Shown in pieces: positions 34,576-42,373 of a stretch of DNA of 64,000 bases (position 1 is its first letter; each line of letters begins with the position of its first letter). Position numbers and translations under genes: made by a program. Under the pieces are notes generated by a model. That model did not search any database, had not been told where the DNA came from, and worked only from the letters and a program-made list of their open reading frames with translations. This DNA is from SLRI01 sp964402505 (GTDB lineage Bacteria > Pseudomonadota > Alphaproteobacteria > Geminicoccales > Geminicoccaceae), in the NCBI GenBank assembly GCA_964402505.1, contig CAYOCP010000024.1, positions 9,576-73,575 of the forward strand, read 5' to 3'.

Positions 34576-36231
34576 ATGAGCCTCGATCCCGTCACGCTCG
34601 CCGTCATCCAGTCGGGCCTCGTCCAGGTCTGCAACGAGATGGACATCGCCTTCAGCCGGGCCGCGTTCTCGCCGGTCATCGCCGAGGCCAACGACCGCTC
34701 GGACGGACTCTACGGCTGGGCCGACGGTGCCCTGATCGCCCAGGGCGAGCTGGGCCTGCCGGTCTTCGTCGGCACCATGCAGGACAGTGCCAAGGCGGTG
34801 ATCGGCAAGATCGCCGCGGGCGAGACGGCCCCGCCCGAGCCCGAGGACGTCTACATCGTCAACGATCCCTATCTCGGCGGCACGCATCTCATGGACGTGC
34901 GCTTCGTCAAGCCGTTCTTCTTCCAGGGCCAACCGTTCTGCTGGTTGGCCAACACCGGCCATTGGCCGGATATCGGCGGCGCCGTGCCGGGCGGGTTCTC
35001 GGCGAGCGCCACCGAGATCGAGCAGGAGGGGCTCAGGCTGCCGCCGGTCAAGCTCTTCAAGCGCGGCCGGATGGACCCCGAGATCTACGCCATCGTCATG
35101 TCGAACATCCGCGTCGCCGACCAGCGGATCGGCGATATCCGCGCCCAGGCGGCAGCGCTGGAGGTGGGGGCGAGGCGACTGACGACCCTCCTCGACCGCT
35201 ACGGGCGGGATGTGGTGGAGGAGGCGATCCTGGTCCTGCGCGAGAGCGCCGCCCGGCAGATGCGGGCGAAGATCGCGGCACTCCCGGAGGGAAGCTGGCG
35301 GAGCACGGCCTGGGTCGATTCCGACGGCGTGGTGGACGAACCCCTGGCGATACGCCTCGAGGTGACCCGGGCCGGCGACCGCTTGATCTTCGACTTCGCC
35401 GGCACGTCGCCGCCCTGCCAGGGGCCGATGAACTCCGTGATCGCGACGACGAGGAGCTCCATCTATCTCGCGATCAAGCATGTCTGGCCCGAGGTGCCGA
35501 TCAATGCCGGCCTGTTCGAGCCGCTCGAGATCCGGGACCCCAAGGACACGTTCCTCCATGCCGAGTACCCGCGGCCGGTCTCGGGCTGTGCTGCCGAGGT
35601 GTCGCAGCGCATTGCGGAAGCGGTCTTCGCCGCCCTCGTCCAGGCGGTGCCGGAGCGGGTGACGGCGGCCCCGGCCGGCACCTCCGGCAATTTCGCGCTC
35701 GGTGGCCTCGATCCGCTGCGCAATCGCAGCTATGTCATGTACCACATCACCGGCGGCGGCTATGGCGGCAACGCCCGAACCGACGGTCTTTCCTACGGCT
35801 GCTCGACCATCGGCATCTCGAAATCCGCCCCGCTCGAGGTGATGGAGCAGCAATATCCCGTCCTCTTCGAGGAATACGCGCTGCGCGAGGGCTCGGGCGG
35901 GGCGGGCCGGCATCGGGGCGGGATGGGGCTGCGCTACGCCGTCACGCTCCGCCGCGGCACGGCCAATGCCAGCTTCGTCATGGACCACGGCCGCTTCGGC
36001 CCGCAAGGTGCCCTGGGCGGCCAGGACGGCGCACCGAACCGCATCGAGATCCTTTACGGCGACGGCCGCCGCGAGGTCCCCCCGCATCTCTCCAAGGCGC
36101 AGAACATCCGCATCGAAGCCGGCGACACCATCCGCATCGAGACCCCGGGCGGCGGCGGCTACGGCGATCCGGCGAAGCGCGAGGCGAAGCTCGAGGAGCG
36201 CGATCGAAGGCGCGGCTATCTCGGCGACTAG
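34576..36231 (+). CDS. hyuB: hydantoinase/oxoprolinase subunit B
   Basis: A 551-residue partner of HyuA. Family blocks are SLDPVTLAVIQSGLVQVCNEM, VYIVNDPYLGGTHLMDVRF, NTGHWPDIGGAVPGGFSASATEI (shown in part), GTSPPCQGPMNS and REGSGGAGRHRGGMGLRY, with the end GDTIRIETPGGGGYGDP. The catalytic beta-type subunit completes ATP-dependent cyclic amide hydrolysis. ATG 34576 starts it. The 500-base gap to hyuA is filled by the antisense DUF29 gene, so either readthrough or its own promoter is needed. It is the last gene of the catabolic operon. Confidence 0.93.
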   Translation: MSLDPVTLAVIQSGLVQVCNEMDIAFSRAAFSPVIAEANDRSDGLYGWADGALIAQGELGLPVFVGTMQDSAKAVIGKIAAGETAPPEPEDVYIVNDPYLGGTHLMDVRFVKPFFFQGQPFCWLANTGHWPDIGGAVPGGFSASATEIEQEGLRLPPVKLFKRGRMDPEIYAIVMSNIRVADQRIGDIRAQAAALEVGARRLTTLLDRYGRDVVEEAILVLRESAARQMRAKIAALPEGSWRSTAWVDSDGVVDEPLAIRLEVTRAGDRLIFDFAGTSPPCQGPMNSVIATTRSSIYLAIKHVWPEVPINAGLFEPLEIRDPKDTFLHAEYPRPVSGCAAEVSQRIAEAVFAALVQAVPERVTAAPAGTSGNFALGGLDPLRNRSYVMYHITGGGYGGNARTDGLSYGCSTIGISKSAPLEVMEQQYPVLFEEYALREGSGGAGRHRGGMGLRYAVTLRRGTANASFVMDHGRFGPQGALGGQDGAPNRIEILYGDGRREVPPHLSKAQNIRIEAGDTIRIETPGGGGYGDPAKREAKLEERDRRRGYLGD

Positions 36232-36298
36232 AGGAATATTATCCGATCAGGGTGCCGGAGTCAAGGGCGGTCGGTTCGTTCGGCAGAACCCGATCTTG

Positions 36299-36431
36299 CG
36301 GGTTCGTTCGTCGCCCAGCGGCCGCGAAATGCCGAGAATCCGCGATTCGGCCCACGGGTTCGTTCGACGAAGCTCGGGTTCGATCGTCGATTCTCCGGGT
36401 TCCCTCGTCGATTCGGCGGGTTCGTTCGTCG
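36299..36431 (+). repeat. imperfect tandem repeats with core CGGGTTCGTTCGTCG
   Basis: Five copies of a 15-base core start at 36299, 36355, 36375, 36396 and 36417. The last four are tandem at a 20-21 base pitch with a short ATTC-type linker; copies three and four differ at two or three positions. A sixth, degenerate copy (TCGGTTCGTTCGGC) lies near 36271. It lies in the 498-base gene-free stretch between hyuB and cydA, directly before the palindrome array. Function unknown. Confidence 0.75.
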
Positions 36432-36437
36432 TTCGAG

Positions 36438-36581
36438 GTTGCATCCGATGCAACATTCCGGGATGGCTGTCGCGTATAATGCAACATGCCCGGCTCGCAG
36501 GTTGCACGAGATGCAACAACCCGAGCGTCGATGTTGCATCTCATGCAACATCCCGAAGGCCGATGTTGCATCTCGTGCGAC
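36438..36581 (+). promoter_or_regulatory. array of five 17-base palindromes at 31-32 base pitch upstream of cydAB
   Basis: Units of the form GTTGCAT-NNN-ATGCAAC lie at 36438-36454, 36469-36485, 36501-36517, 36533-36549 and 36565-36581. Start-to-start spacing is 31, 32, 32 and 32, close to three DNA turns. Units 1 and 4 are perfect; unit 4 extends to 10-base arms (GATGTTGCAT / ATGCAACATC). Units 2 and 5 have two arm mismatches and unit 3 has one. The 14-15 base linkers share an ATCCCGA-like core, so the whole is a 32-base direct repeat with an internal palindrome. A TATAAT at 36475-36480 overlaps unit 2. The best reading is a multi-site operator for cydAB. The 3-base centre differs from the FNR-type TTGAT-N4-ATCAA. 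The remaining 148 bases to cydA show no clear signal. Confidence 0.8.
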
Positions 36582-36729
36582 GGCAGCGGCAACGGTCGAA
36601 GCGGCTTCCTTGTCCCAGGCCCGCCGCTCGATCGATCCACCTCTTGCGGCGATGCGGCGCAGCACGGGTCGTTGCCTTCGGTCCCGGCCGGCACGATCTC
36701 GCTTCCGGTGATCAACTCGGGAGCGTTCG

Positions 36730-38115
36730 ATGGATGCCCTTGATGCGGTCATGCTGGCCCGGCTGCAATTCGCCTTCACGATCGGCTTTCACATCGTCTT
36801 TCCGGCCTTCACCATCGGCCTCGCGTCCTATCTGGCGACGCTCGAGGGGCTCTGGCTCTGGACCGGCAGGGACCAGTACATCCAGGCGTTCCACTACTGG
36901 GTGAAGCCCTTCGCGGTGACCTTCGCCATGGGCGTGGTCTCCGGCATCGTCATGACCTACCAGTTCGGCACCAACTGGAGCGTCTTCTCCGATCGCACAG
37001 GCCCGATCCTCGGACCCTTGATGGGTTACGAGGTGCTCTCCGCCTTCTTTCTCGAGGCCGGGTTCCTGGGCGTCATGCTCTTCGGCATGAGGAAGGTCGG
37101 TCGCGGGCTGCACTTTCTGGCGACGCTTCTGGTCGCCTTCGGCACCGTCTTCTCCGCCTTCTGGATCCTCTCGGTCAACAGCTGGATGCAGACCCCGGCC
37201 GGCTACGCCATCAACGAGGCGGGCCAGTTCGTGCCCGAGGACTGGTGGGCGGCCATCTTCAACCCTTCCTTCCCCTATCGCCTCGTGCACATGGTGCTCG
37301 CGGCCTATCTCACCACGGCCTTCGTCGTCGGCGCCGTCGGTGCCCTGCATCTCCTGCGCGACCGGACCAACCGGGCGGCAAGGGCCATGTTCTCCAACGC
37401 CATGTGGATGGCGGCGCTGGTGGCACCCTTGCAACTGATCGCCGGCGACCTGCACGGGCTCAATACCCTCGAGCATCAACCGGCCAAGGTGGCCGCCATC
37501 GAGGGGCACTGGCAGCGGGAGGCCGGCGCCCCTCTCTACCTCTTCGGCCTGCCCGACATGGAGGCGGAGGAGACGCGCCATGCCGTCGGCATCCCGCATC
37601 TCGGCAGCCTGATCCTGACGCATTCCTGGGACGGCGAGGTGCCGGGGCTGCTCGAGGTGCCGCCCGAGGACCGCCCCTATGCGCCGCTGATCTTCTGGAC
37701 CTTCCGCCTGATGGTCGGCCTCGGCCTCTCGATGATCGGCATCGGCATCTGGGGCCTCTGGCGGCGCTGGCAGGGCCGGCTCCACGACGACAAATGGCTG
37801 CTGCGCGCGGCCGTCGCCATGGGACCCATGGGCTTCGTGGCCCTGCTCGCCGGCTGGGTCACCACCGAGGTCGGCCGTCAGCCCTGGACCGTCCAGGGCC
37901 TCCTGCGCACCGCCGATTCGGTGGCGCCGATCGCCGCCCCCGCCGTCGCCGGCTCTCTCCTCATGTTCGTCCTCGTCTACACGCTCGTTTTCGGCGCCGG
38001 CATTTTCTACATCCTGCGAATGATGAACCAAAGACCGGGAATCCCCGGCGAGGGAGCCGAGCGGCCGTCCGCCGGCCCGGAGAGGGGGCTCCATCCTTAC
38101 GGAATCGAGTCATGA
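36730..38115 (+). CDS. cydA: cytochrome bd-type ubiquinol oxidase subunit I (CIO type)
   Basis: A 461-residue haem-bearing subunit. It opens MLARLQFAFTIGFHIVFPAF (His21 as a haem ligand), then GVVSGIVMTYQFGTNW, GYEVLSAFFLEAGFLGVMLFG and ILSVNSWMQTPAGYAIN. The quinol loop is short (RDR...GAPLYLFGLPDMEAEET region), as in cyanide-insensitive oxidases (CioA) rather than E. coli CydA. It oxidises quinol and reduces O2 to water without proton pumping. ATG 36730 has GGGAG six to nine bases upstream. cydB overlaps by 4 bases. The upstream palindrome array suggests elaborate control. Confidence 0.95.
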   Translation: MDALDAVMLARLQFAFTIGFHIVFPAFTIGLASYLATLEGLWLWTGRDQYIQAFHYWVKPFAVTFAMGVVSGIVMTYQFGTNWSVFSDRTGPILGPLMGYEVLSAFFLEAGFLGVMLFGMRKVGRGLHFLATLLVAFGTVFSAFWILSVNSWMQTPAGYAINEAGQFVPEDWWAAIFNPSFPYRLVHMVLAAYLTTAFVVGAVGALHLLRDRTNRAARAMFSNAMWMAALVAPLQLIAGDLHGLNTLEHQPAKVAAIEGHWQREAGAPLYLFGLPDMEAEETRHAVGIPHLGSLILTHSWDGEVPGLLEVPPEDRPYAPLIFWTFRLMVGLGLSMIGIGIWGLWRRWQGRLHDDKWLLRAAVAMGPMGFVALLAGWVTTEVGRQPWTVQGLLRTADSVAPIAAPAVAGSLLMFVLVYTLVFGAGIFYILRMMNQRPGIPGEGAERPSAGPERGLHPYGIES

Positions 38116-39125
38116 GCGGCCTCGTTGTCGATCTGCCGACCATCTGGGCGCTCATCATCGCCTTCGCCGTCCTCGCCTACGTGGTGCTCGACGGCTTCAG
38201 CCTCGGCGTCGGCCTGCTCTTTCCCTTTCTCGCCAGGGGCTCGGAGCGCGATCTGGCCATGAACAGCGTGGCGCCCGTCTGGGACGGCAACCAGACCTGG
38301 CTGGTGCTCGGCGGCGGCGGCCTTTTCGCCACCTTTCCGCTCGCTTTCGCCGTGGTCGTGCCGGCCCTCTACGCGCCGCTCGTCGCCATGCTGCTCGGCC
38401 TCGTCTTCCGCGGCGTCGCCTTCGAGTTCCGCTGGCGCAGCGAGCGCCGCCGCTGGATCTGGGATCTCGCCTTCCCGACGGGCTCGCTCGTCGCCGCCAT
38501 CGCCCAGGGCACGGCACTGGGTGCCCTGGTCCAGGGCATCGCGATCGAGGGGCGGAGCTATGCCGGCGGGTGGTGGGACTGGCTGACACCGTTCAGCCTG
38601 CTCACCGCGCTGGCGCTGGTCATCGGCTACGCGCTTCTGGGCGCCACCTGGCTCGTGATGAAGACCGAGGGCGGGCTCCAGGCGCGCGCCCGTGCCCTGG
38701 CGCTGCCGGCGGCGCTGGGAACGCTGGCGCTGATCGCCGCGGTCTCGCTCTGGACGCCCTTTCTCGATCCGGTCTTCATGCGGCGCTGGCTCGCCTGGCC
38801 GGCCATCGTCTACACGGCACCGGTCCCGCTCCTGGTGGCGCTGGCCGGCTGGCTCCTGATCAGGGGGCTTCGGAATGGCGCCGCGCGACAGCCCTTCCTC
38901 GCCGCCGAGGGCCTCTTCGTGCTCTGCTTCATCGGCCTCGGCATCGGGTTTCATCCCTACATCGTGCCGCACGACATCACCATTCACGAGGCTGCGGCGC
39001 CCGATTCGAGCCTGCTCTTCCTGCTGGTCGGCGCCCTCGTGCTGATCCCCATCATCCTGGCCTACACCGCGCACGCCTATTGGGTCTTTCGCGGCAAGGT
39101 CGATCCCGAGGCCGGCTACCATTGA
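38112..39125 (+). CDS. cydB: cytochrome bd-type ubiquinol oxidase subunit II
   Basis: A 337-residue integral membrane subunit. Family marks are PTIWALIIAFAVLAYVVLDGF, the VAPVWDGNQTWLVLGGGGLFATFP block and EFRWRSERRRWIWDLAFPTGS, with HPYIVPHDITIHEAAAPDSS near the end. ATG 38112 overlaps the cydA stop (ATGA). A 48-residue third gene begins in its stop codon (TTGA). No cydDC assembly exporter is present in the window. Confidence 0.95.
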   Translation: MSGLVVDLPTIWALIIAFAVLAYVVLDGFSLGVGLLFPFLARGSERDLAMNSVAPVWDGNQTWLVLGGGGLFATFPLAFAVVVPALYAPLVAMLLGLVFRGVAFEFRWRSERRRWIWDLAFPTGSLVAAIAQGTALGALVQGIAIEGRSYAGGWWDWLTPFSLLTALALVIGYALLGATWLVMKTEGGLQARARALALPAALGTLALIAAVSLWTPFLDPVFMRRWLAWPAIVYTAPVPLLVALAGWLLIRGLRNGAARQPFLAAEGLFVLCFIGLGIGFHPYIVPHDITIHEAAAPDSSLLFLLVGALVLIPIILAYTAHAYWVFRGKVDPEAGYH

Positions 39126-39268
39126 GCCCGCGCGAGCCCGCACCCGGGGATGGACGAAAGGCGTCGCTCGGGCACCGGCTCCTCTGGTTCGGAGCCCTCT
39201 GGCTCGCCGGCGTCATCGGCCTCGCTGTGCTCGCCTTCGGCCTGCGCGCCCTGATCGGCCCCGCTTGA
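39122..39268 (+). CDS. DUF2474-like small cytochrome bd subunit
   Basis: A 48-residue single-helix protein: MSPREPAPGDGRKASLGHR, then LLWFGALWLAGVIGLAVLAF, then GLRALIGPA. It starts at TTG 39122 inside the cydB TGA (TTGA overlap) and ends with TGA 39266-39268. Position, size and the R-LLWFGALWLAGV pattern match the DUF2474 proteins that follow cioAB in other Proteobacteria and are thought to act like CydX in assembling or stabilising the oxidase. It is easily missed because of size and start codon. The identification is by pattern only. Confidence 0.7.
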   Translation: MSPREPAPGDGRKASLGHRLLWFGALWLAGVIGLAVLAFGLRALIGPA

Positions 39269-39320
39269 GCGAAAGCGCCGCTGAGGCGGAGACGTTCTGG
39301 CCCATGCCCGAGGGTCTGGC

Positions 39321-40160
39321 CTACTTCACGCCGCTCTGCACGATGGTGCGGACGTAGTAGCGCTGGAAGGCGAGGAAGGGGACGAGGGCCATCAGCACGG
39401 CGATCGAGGAGGCGGCGAACATGCCGCCCCAGTCGGTGGTCTCGAGATTGCTGTGGCGGGCGATCGCCACCTGGACCACGACATAGTCGGGCGCGCTGGC
39501 GGCGACGAGGGGCCAGAAGAAGGCCTCCCATTGCAGGATGAAGAGCATGAGGGACGCCGTGGCGATGGTCGGGCCGGTGAGCGGCATGGCGATGCGCCAG
39601 TAGGCCTGCCACCAGGTGGCGCCGTCGATGCGGGCGGCCTCGAAGAGCTCCTTCGGAATGCCGACGAAGAACTGGCGGAAGAGGAAGATGATGAAGCCGC
39701 TCGCCACCTCCGGCATGATCAGCGCCTTGTAGCTGTCGGTCCAGCCGAGAAAGCGCATCAGATGGTAGAGCGGCAGCACCATCGCCTCGAACGGCATCAT
39801 GAAGGAGGCGAGAACGCAGACGAAGAGGACGGTGCGGCCGGGAAAGTCGAAGACCGCGAAGGCGAAGCCGGCGAGCGAGTTGACCAGGATGCCGAGTGCG
39901 ACGGTCGAGAAGGCGACGACGAGCGAGTTGCCGATGGCCCGCAGATAGCCCGAATCCAGAGCACCGACCCAGTGCTCGAGGGTCAGCTTCTCGGGAAAGA
40001 AGGTGCGCCAGCCGAAGTCGGCGGCATAGCGGAAGATCTCGTCCGAGGGCCTGAGCGAGGAGATCAGCATCCAGTAGAGCGGCAGGAGCAGGGCGAGCGC
40101 GATCAGCGCCATGGTCAGATAGCGCAACCCCGTCGGCAGCCAGGGGAGCGGTGCCCTCAT
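39321..40160 (-). CDS. carbohydrate-type ABC transporter permease (MalG/UgpE type)
   Basis: A 279-residue permease with six helices. The cytoplasmic coupling motif is EAARIDGATWWQAYWRIAMPLTGP. ATG 40160 overlaps the stop of the upstream permease (ATGA). It is the last gene of a receptor-permease-permease unit on the minus strand. No ATP-binding gene follows; after 53 bases the convergent cydAB unit ends. The ATPase must come from elsewhere in the genome. Confidence 0.92.
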   Translation of the reverse strand: MRAPLPWLPTGLRYLTMALIALALLLPLYWMLISSLRPSDEIFRYAADFGWRTFFPEKLTLEHWVGALDSGYLRAIGNSLVVAFSTVALGILVNSLAGFAFAVFDFPGRTVLFVCVLASFMMPFEAMVLPLYHLMRFLGWTDSYKALIMPEVASGFIIFLFRQFFVGIPKELFEAARIDGATWWQAYWRIAMPLTGPTIATASLMLFILQWEAFFWPLVAASAPDYVVVQVAIARHSNLETTDWGGMFAASSIAVLMALVPFLAFQRYYVRTIVQSGVK

Positions 40161-41032
40161 GCGTCGGACGGGCTGCGAAAGAGGCGGAACTCGACGACGG
40201 CGAAAAGGGCGATCACGACGAGGAGGATGGTCGAGATCGCCAAGGAGCGGCCGTGATTGAGATAGGCGAAGGCGGACTGGTAGGCCTGGAACATCAGGAG
40301 ATCGGTGGCGCCGGCCGGGCCGCCATTGGTGATGATGAAGACGGGCGCGAAGAAGAGGAAGTTGATGGCGGTATCGGCGATCAGCACGAAGAGGATCGGC
40401 CGGCGCATCAAGGGCAGGGTGACGTGGCGAAAGCGCTGCCAGGCCGAGGCGCCGTCGATCCGCGCCGCCTCGTGGAAGTCGTCGGGGATGGCGTAGAGCC
40501 CCGCCAGAAGGAACATCATCCAGTAGCCGCAGCCCTTCCAGCTGGCGATGCCGATCATCGTCAGAAGGGCCTGGCTCTCGCTGCGAAAGAAGGGCTGCCG
40601 CTCGAGGCCGAGGGCCGAGAGGAGGCCGTTGACCGGCCCGAGCTGCTGATCCAGCAGGATGTTCCAGAGAACCGACACGATGGCGAGGGAGACGCACATC
40701 GGCAGGAAATAGGCGGCGCGAAAGAAGGTGACGCCGGGGCCGGGGCGGAAGACCAGAAGGGCCAGCAGAAGCGCCACCGCGACCTGGAAGGGGTTGATCA
40801 GGACGTTGAAGAGCAGCGTCACGCGCACCGAGTTCCAGAAGACCGGATCGGTCGCGAGGTCGTAGTAATTGGCGAGGCCGGCGAAGACGGTCTCGCCGCG
40901 CAGGGTCTGCTGCAGAAAGCCGCCGACGAGGGCGATGCCGATCGGCGCCAGCCGGAAGACGGCGAGTCCGATCAAAGCGGGGGCGAGGAAGAGCAGCGGG
41001 ATCCAGGAGCGCTCGCGAATCCCGCTGCCCAT
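40157..41032 (-). CDS. carbohydrate-type ABC transporter permease (MalF/UgpA type)
   Basis: A 291-residue permease with six helices and the coupling motif EAARIDGASAWQRFRHVTLPLM. The N-terminus RERSWIPLLFLAPALIGLAVFRLAPI is typical of the MalF/UgpA/LacF group. ATG 41032 is preferred over TTG 41035. It lies 39 bases after the receptor gene and overlaps the second permease by 4 bases. The two permeases form the heterodimeric channel. Confidence 0.92.
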   Translation of the reverse strand: MGSGIRERSWIPLLFLAPALIGLAVFRLAPIGIALVGGFLQQTLRGETVFAGLANYYDLATDPVFWNSVRVTLLFNVLINPFQVAVALLLALLVFRPGPGVTFFRAAYFLPMCVSLAIVSVLWNILLDQQLGPVNGLLSALGLERQPFFRSESQALLTMIGIASWKGCGYWMMFLLAGLYAIPDDFHEAARIDGASAWQRFRHVTLPLMRRPILFVLIADTAINFLFFAPVFIITNGGPAGATDLLMFQAYQSAFAYLNHGRSLAISTILLVVIALFAVVEFRLFRSPSDA

Positions 41033-41071
41033 CAAGCGTCGCCCGATCGCCGCCTCAGCAACACCCGCCTG

Positions 41072-42325
41072 TCAGCGGTACTTGGCGAGCTCGCGGTCGA
41101 TCCGCTCGGCGGCGGCGGTCAGGGTCGCCTGAACGTCGGCGCCGGTCTGGATGTCGCGAATCGCGAGGCGCAGGATGTCCTCGTACTCGCGCCAGCCGGG
41201 GGTCGCCGGCCGGGCGCGGGCGGTCTCGTCCAGCTCGAAGCGGACAATGGCCCAGCCCGGATCGGCGAAGGTGGTGTCCGCCTCCTCGTCCCAGACGGCA
41301 TTGAGCACCGGCGGATAGGGCCTGAGGCTCAGCCAGAGGCGCTGCGTGTCGTCCCGCATCATGAAGGCGATGAAGGCGAGGGCGGCATCCATCTCGTCCG
41401 AGTTCGGATTGACGCCGATGTGCCAGGCGCCGGTCGGTGTCACCGGCGTGCCGGCGGCGAAGTAGGGATGCGGCGCCAGCCCCCATTCGAGATCCGGGTA
41501 CTTGGTCGGCAGGTTGACGAGGTCGTAGGGGTTGCCGACGAAGAAGCCGACCTTGCCGGTGCCGAAGAGCTCGAAGGTCAGGTTGTTGTCGAAGACACCG
41601 GGCGGGCTGACCTTCTCCTTCTGGTAGAGGTCCTGGTAGAACTGGAAGGCCTCGACGGCCTTCGGCGAATCGACGTAGCCGGTGGCGGTCAGGCCGTCGG
41701 GGCTGATCATCTCCGCACCGAGCGACATGGGCAGCGGCAGGAGCTGGTAGGGTCGTTCGGCCTGCTCGAAGACGAAGCCCCAGACGCCGTCATCGGGCCT
41801 GGCGACCTTTCTGGCCGCATCGACCAGCTCGGCCCAGGTCCAGCGCTCGGCGGGGTCGGTCGAGGGCGGCTCGATGCCGGCCTCGTCGAGGAGCTTCTTG
41901 TTGTAGAAGAGGAGCGCGCTCGAGCTGCCGAAGGGGGCCGAGTAGATCTTGCCGTCGACGGTGGCGGCAGCCAGCGCCGCCTTGGTGAAGCGGCTGGCGT
42001 CGAGATGCGGCGTCAGGTCCAGAAGATAGCCGCGCACGGCGTAGGAGGCGGTGAGCGGGCTGTCGACGATGAAGACGTCGGGATCGGGTCCCCGGGCGTT
42101 GAGGCGGACCTCGATGGTCTGGAAGATCTGCGCGAACGGAATGCGCTCGACGTTGAGCGTGATCTCGGGATGGGCCTCGCGGAAGGCGTCCATCAGGGGT
42201 TCGACCTGCTCCTCGGGCCAACCCATCCAGAGCACGTTGAGCGTCGCGTCCTCTGCCCAGGCGCCGGCCGAAGCCAAAAATGCCAGACCCGCCGTGCAGC
42301 CGAAAAATGCTCTTCTTGTGGCCAC
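41072..42325 (-). CDS. extracellular solute-binding protein (family 1, sugar type), twin-arginine-like signal
   Basis: 417 residues. The signal MATRRAFFGCTAGLAFLASAGAWA contains TRRAFF, close to the twin-arginine consensus, with cleavage before EDATLN. The mature protein has the family 1 pattern (NVLWMGWPEEQVEPLMDAFREA, ITLNVERIPFAQIFQTIE, then TPTGAWHIGVNPNSDEM). GTG start at 42325 behind GGGAGG. It is the first gene of the importer unit and divergent from a nucleoside hydrolase gene 48 bases away, which hints at a nucleoside or ribose-type ligand; that is inference. Confidence 0.9.
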   Translation of the reverse strand: MATRRAFFGCTAGLAFLASAGAWAEDATLNVLWMGWPEEQVEPLMDAFREAHPEITLNVERIPFAQIFQTIEVRLNARGPDPDVFIVDSPLTASYAVRGYLLDLTPHLDASRFTKAALAAATVDGKIYSAPFGSSSALLFYNKKLLDEAGIEPPSTDPAERWTWAELVDAARKVARPDDGVWGFVFEQAERPYQLLPLPMSLGAEMISPDGLTATGYVDSPKAVEAFQFYQDLYQKEKVSPPGVFDNNLTFELFGTGKVGFFVGNPYDLVNLPTKYPDLEWGLAPHPYFAAGTPVTPTGAWHIGVNPNSDEMDAALAFIAFMMRDDTQRLWLSLRPYPPVLNAVWDEEADTTFADPGWAIVRFELDETARARPATPGWREYEDILRLAIRDIQTGADVQATLTAAAERIDRELAKYR

Positions 42326-42373
42326 GACCTTGCCTCCCTATAGCCATCGGCGAGACTCAAACTACGCGCCTCG

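Noticed and set aside
36438..36454. FNR or NNR-type operator
   Set aside because: The arms contain TTG and CAA, but the centre gives TTG-N9-CAA instead of TTG-N8-CAA, in all five copies.
36438..36581. CRISPR array
   Set aside because: The repeat is only 17 bases and itself a palindrome, the intervals are 14-15 bases with shared sequence rather than unique spacers, and no cas gene is present.
36239..36715. Long minus-strand reading frame through the repeat region
   Set aside because: The 32-base palindrome period is not a multiple of three, the translation is low-complexity and unlike any protein, and the frame owes its length to GC-rich composition.
40151..42343. 730-residue plus-strand frame across the importer genes
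   Set aside because: It is antisense to three intact ABC transporter genes and its translation is a charged low-complexity shadow.
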